A stretch of DNA of 6,536 bases, taken from NCBI GenBank assembly GCA_003241385.1, contig QFPO01000034.1, positions 1-6,536 on the forward strand, read 5' to 3'. The DNA is from Rhodanobacter denitrificans. Lineage in GTDB: Bacteria; Pseudomonadota; Gammaproteobacteria; Xanthomonadales; Rhodanobacteraceae. Shown here one piece after another: positions 6,231 to 6,536 of the stretch. Position numbers and translations under genes: made by a program. Each line of letters begins with the position of its first letter. The stretch's first letter is position 1. Below the pieces are notes generated by a model. The model did not search any database and was not told where the DNA came from. It saw only the letters and a program-made list of their open reading frames with translations.

Positions 6231-6536
6231 CTGGCAGCAGGAGGAATGTCCGCTTCGACTTTTGCTCCATGTCGGCGTTTGCTTTGATCGATCTGAAGGA
6301 CTGGCTTCGATGTCGATGCCGGTCCTGACCATTGCCCTTTCGAGTCGGGGCGCCTTCCTGCAGAGCTCAAGGGAAAGGATTTAAGAGCAAGAGCTTCCGC
6401 TCGCTGCGCGAGCGGGTGACTTTTTTGCGGACCGCCCTCCCTGGCGTCCGCCCTTCGGGCCGTCGCTGGCGCGACGTCAAGAATGTCTCCCGGACATTCT
6501 TTCTTGGAAAAAGTCACCAAAACCGCCTGCGCTGAC
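6231..6536. repeat. Gene-free tail with nested inverted repeats; candidate dispersed intergenic repeat element
   Basis: No credible gene lies here. Three inverted repeats are stacked in the right half. CCGCTCG/CGAGCGG forms a seven-pair stem at 6397-6415 and is followed by GTGAC and six T's, so it resembles a terminator. GGTGACTTTTT (6415-6425) and AAAAAGTCACC (6508-6518) are perfect 11-base arms enclosing 82 bases. Within them AAGAATGTC/GACATTCTT forms a nine-pair stem at 6479-6501. The layout and wording, including the TCTTGGAAAAAGTCACC stretch, resemble intergenic repeats that I associate with xanthomonad genomes. That recognition is from memory and not confirmed. Open frames through it on both strands are arginine- and serine-rich and look spurious. 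The element may continue past the right edge. Confidence 0.55.

Noticed and set aside
5801..6520. A 239-codon minus-strand frame over the EF-hand gene and the right-end repeat
   Set aside because: It runs antisense through a convincing EF-hand gene, a terminator and inverted repeats. Such frames arise often from dispersed repeats and get mis-annotated as hypothetical proteins.
6332..6535. A 67-codon plus-strand frame at the right end
   Set aside because: It reads through all the inverted-repeat stems, has no ribosome binding site and has a basic, low-information translation.

Overview
This is a GC-rich bacterial chromosomal window. The strong G/C bias at third codon positions, the exported repeat proteins, the small DUF3309-type protein and the inverted-repeat-rich intergenic sequence at the right end suggest a gammaproteobacterium of the Xanthomonadales/Lysobacterales (Rhodanobacteraceae- or Lysobacter-like). 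That placement is inference: no marker gene is present.

The left 58% (1-3786, minus strand) is the N-terminal 1262 codons of one very large exported protein that runs off the left edge. Read on the minus strand it gives a signal peptide, two PPC (bacterial pre-peptidase C-terminal) domains, a proprotein-convertase P domain, a jellyroll-like module and at least five tandem DUF11-type Ig-like repeats. No catalytic domain is visible in the part present. A 467-base gene-free stretch (3787-4253) separates it from a divergent gene.

The right part is a set of small, mostly membrane or exported genes. A compact membrane protein with an HEFAH zinc-protease motif (4254-4793, plus) converges on an SdpI-family-like membrane protein (4889-5245, minus). 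Upstream of the latter on the same strand lies a 52-residue DUF3309-like hydrophobic protein that starts at GTG (5383-5541, minus). A divergent two-EF-hand secreted or periplasmic protein (5883-6167, plus) ends in a textbook intrinsic terminator (6201-6230). The last 300 bases hold no credible gene but contain nested inverted repeats that look like a dispersed intergenic repeat element.

The genes do not form an obvious pathway. They share only a location at or outside the membrane. I see no CRISPR array, tRNA, rRNA, transposase, phage gene or defence system. The points most worth following up are the catalysis-free P-domain/DUF11 protein with two kinds of DUF11 repeat, the minimal HExxH membrane protein, the structured leader and overlapping mini-ORF of the DUF3309 gene, and the right-hand repeat element.
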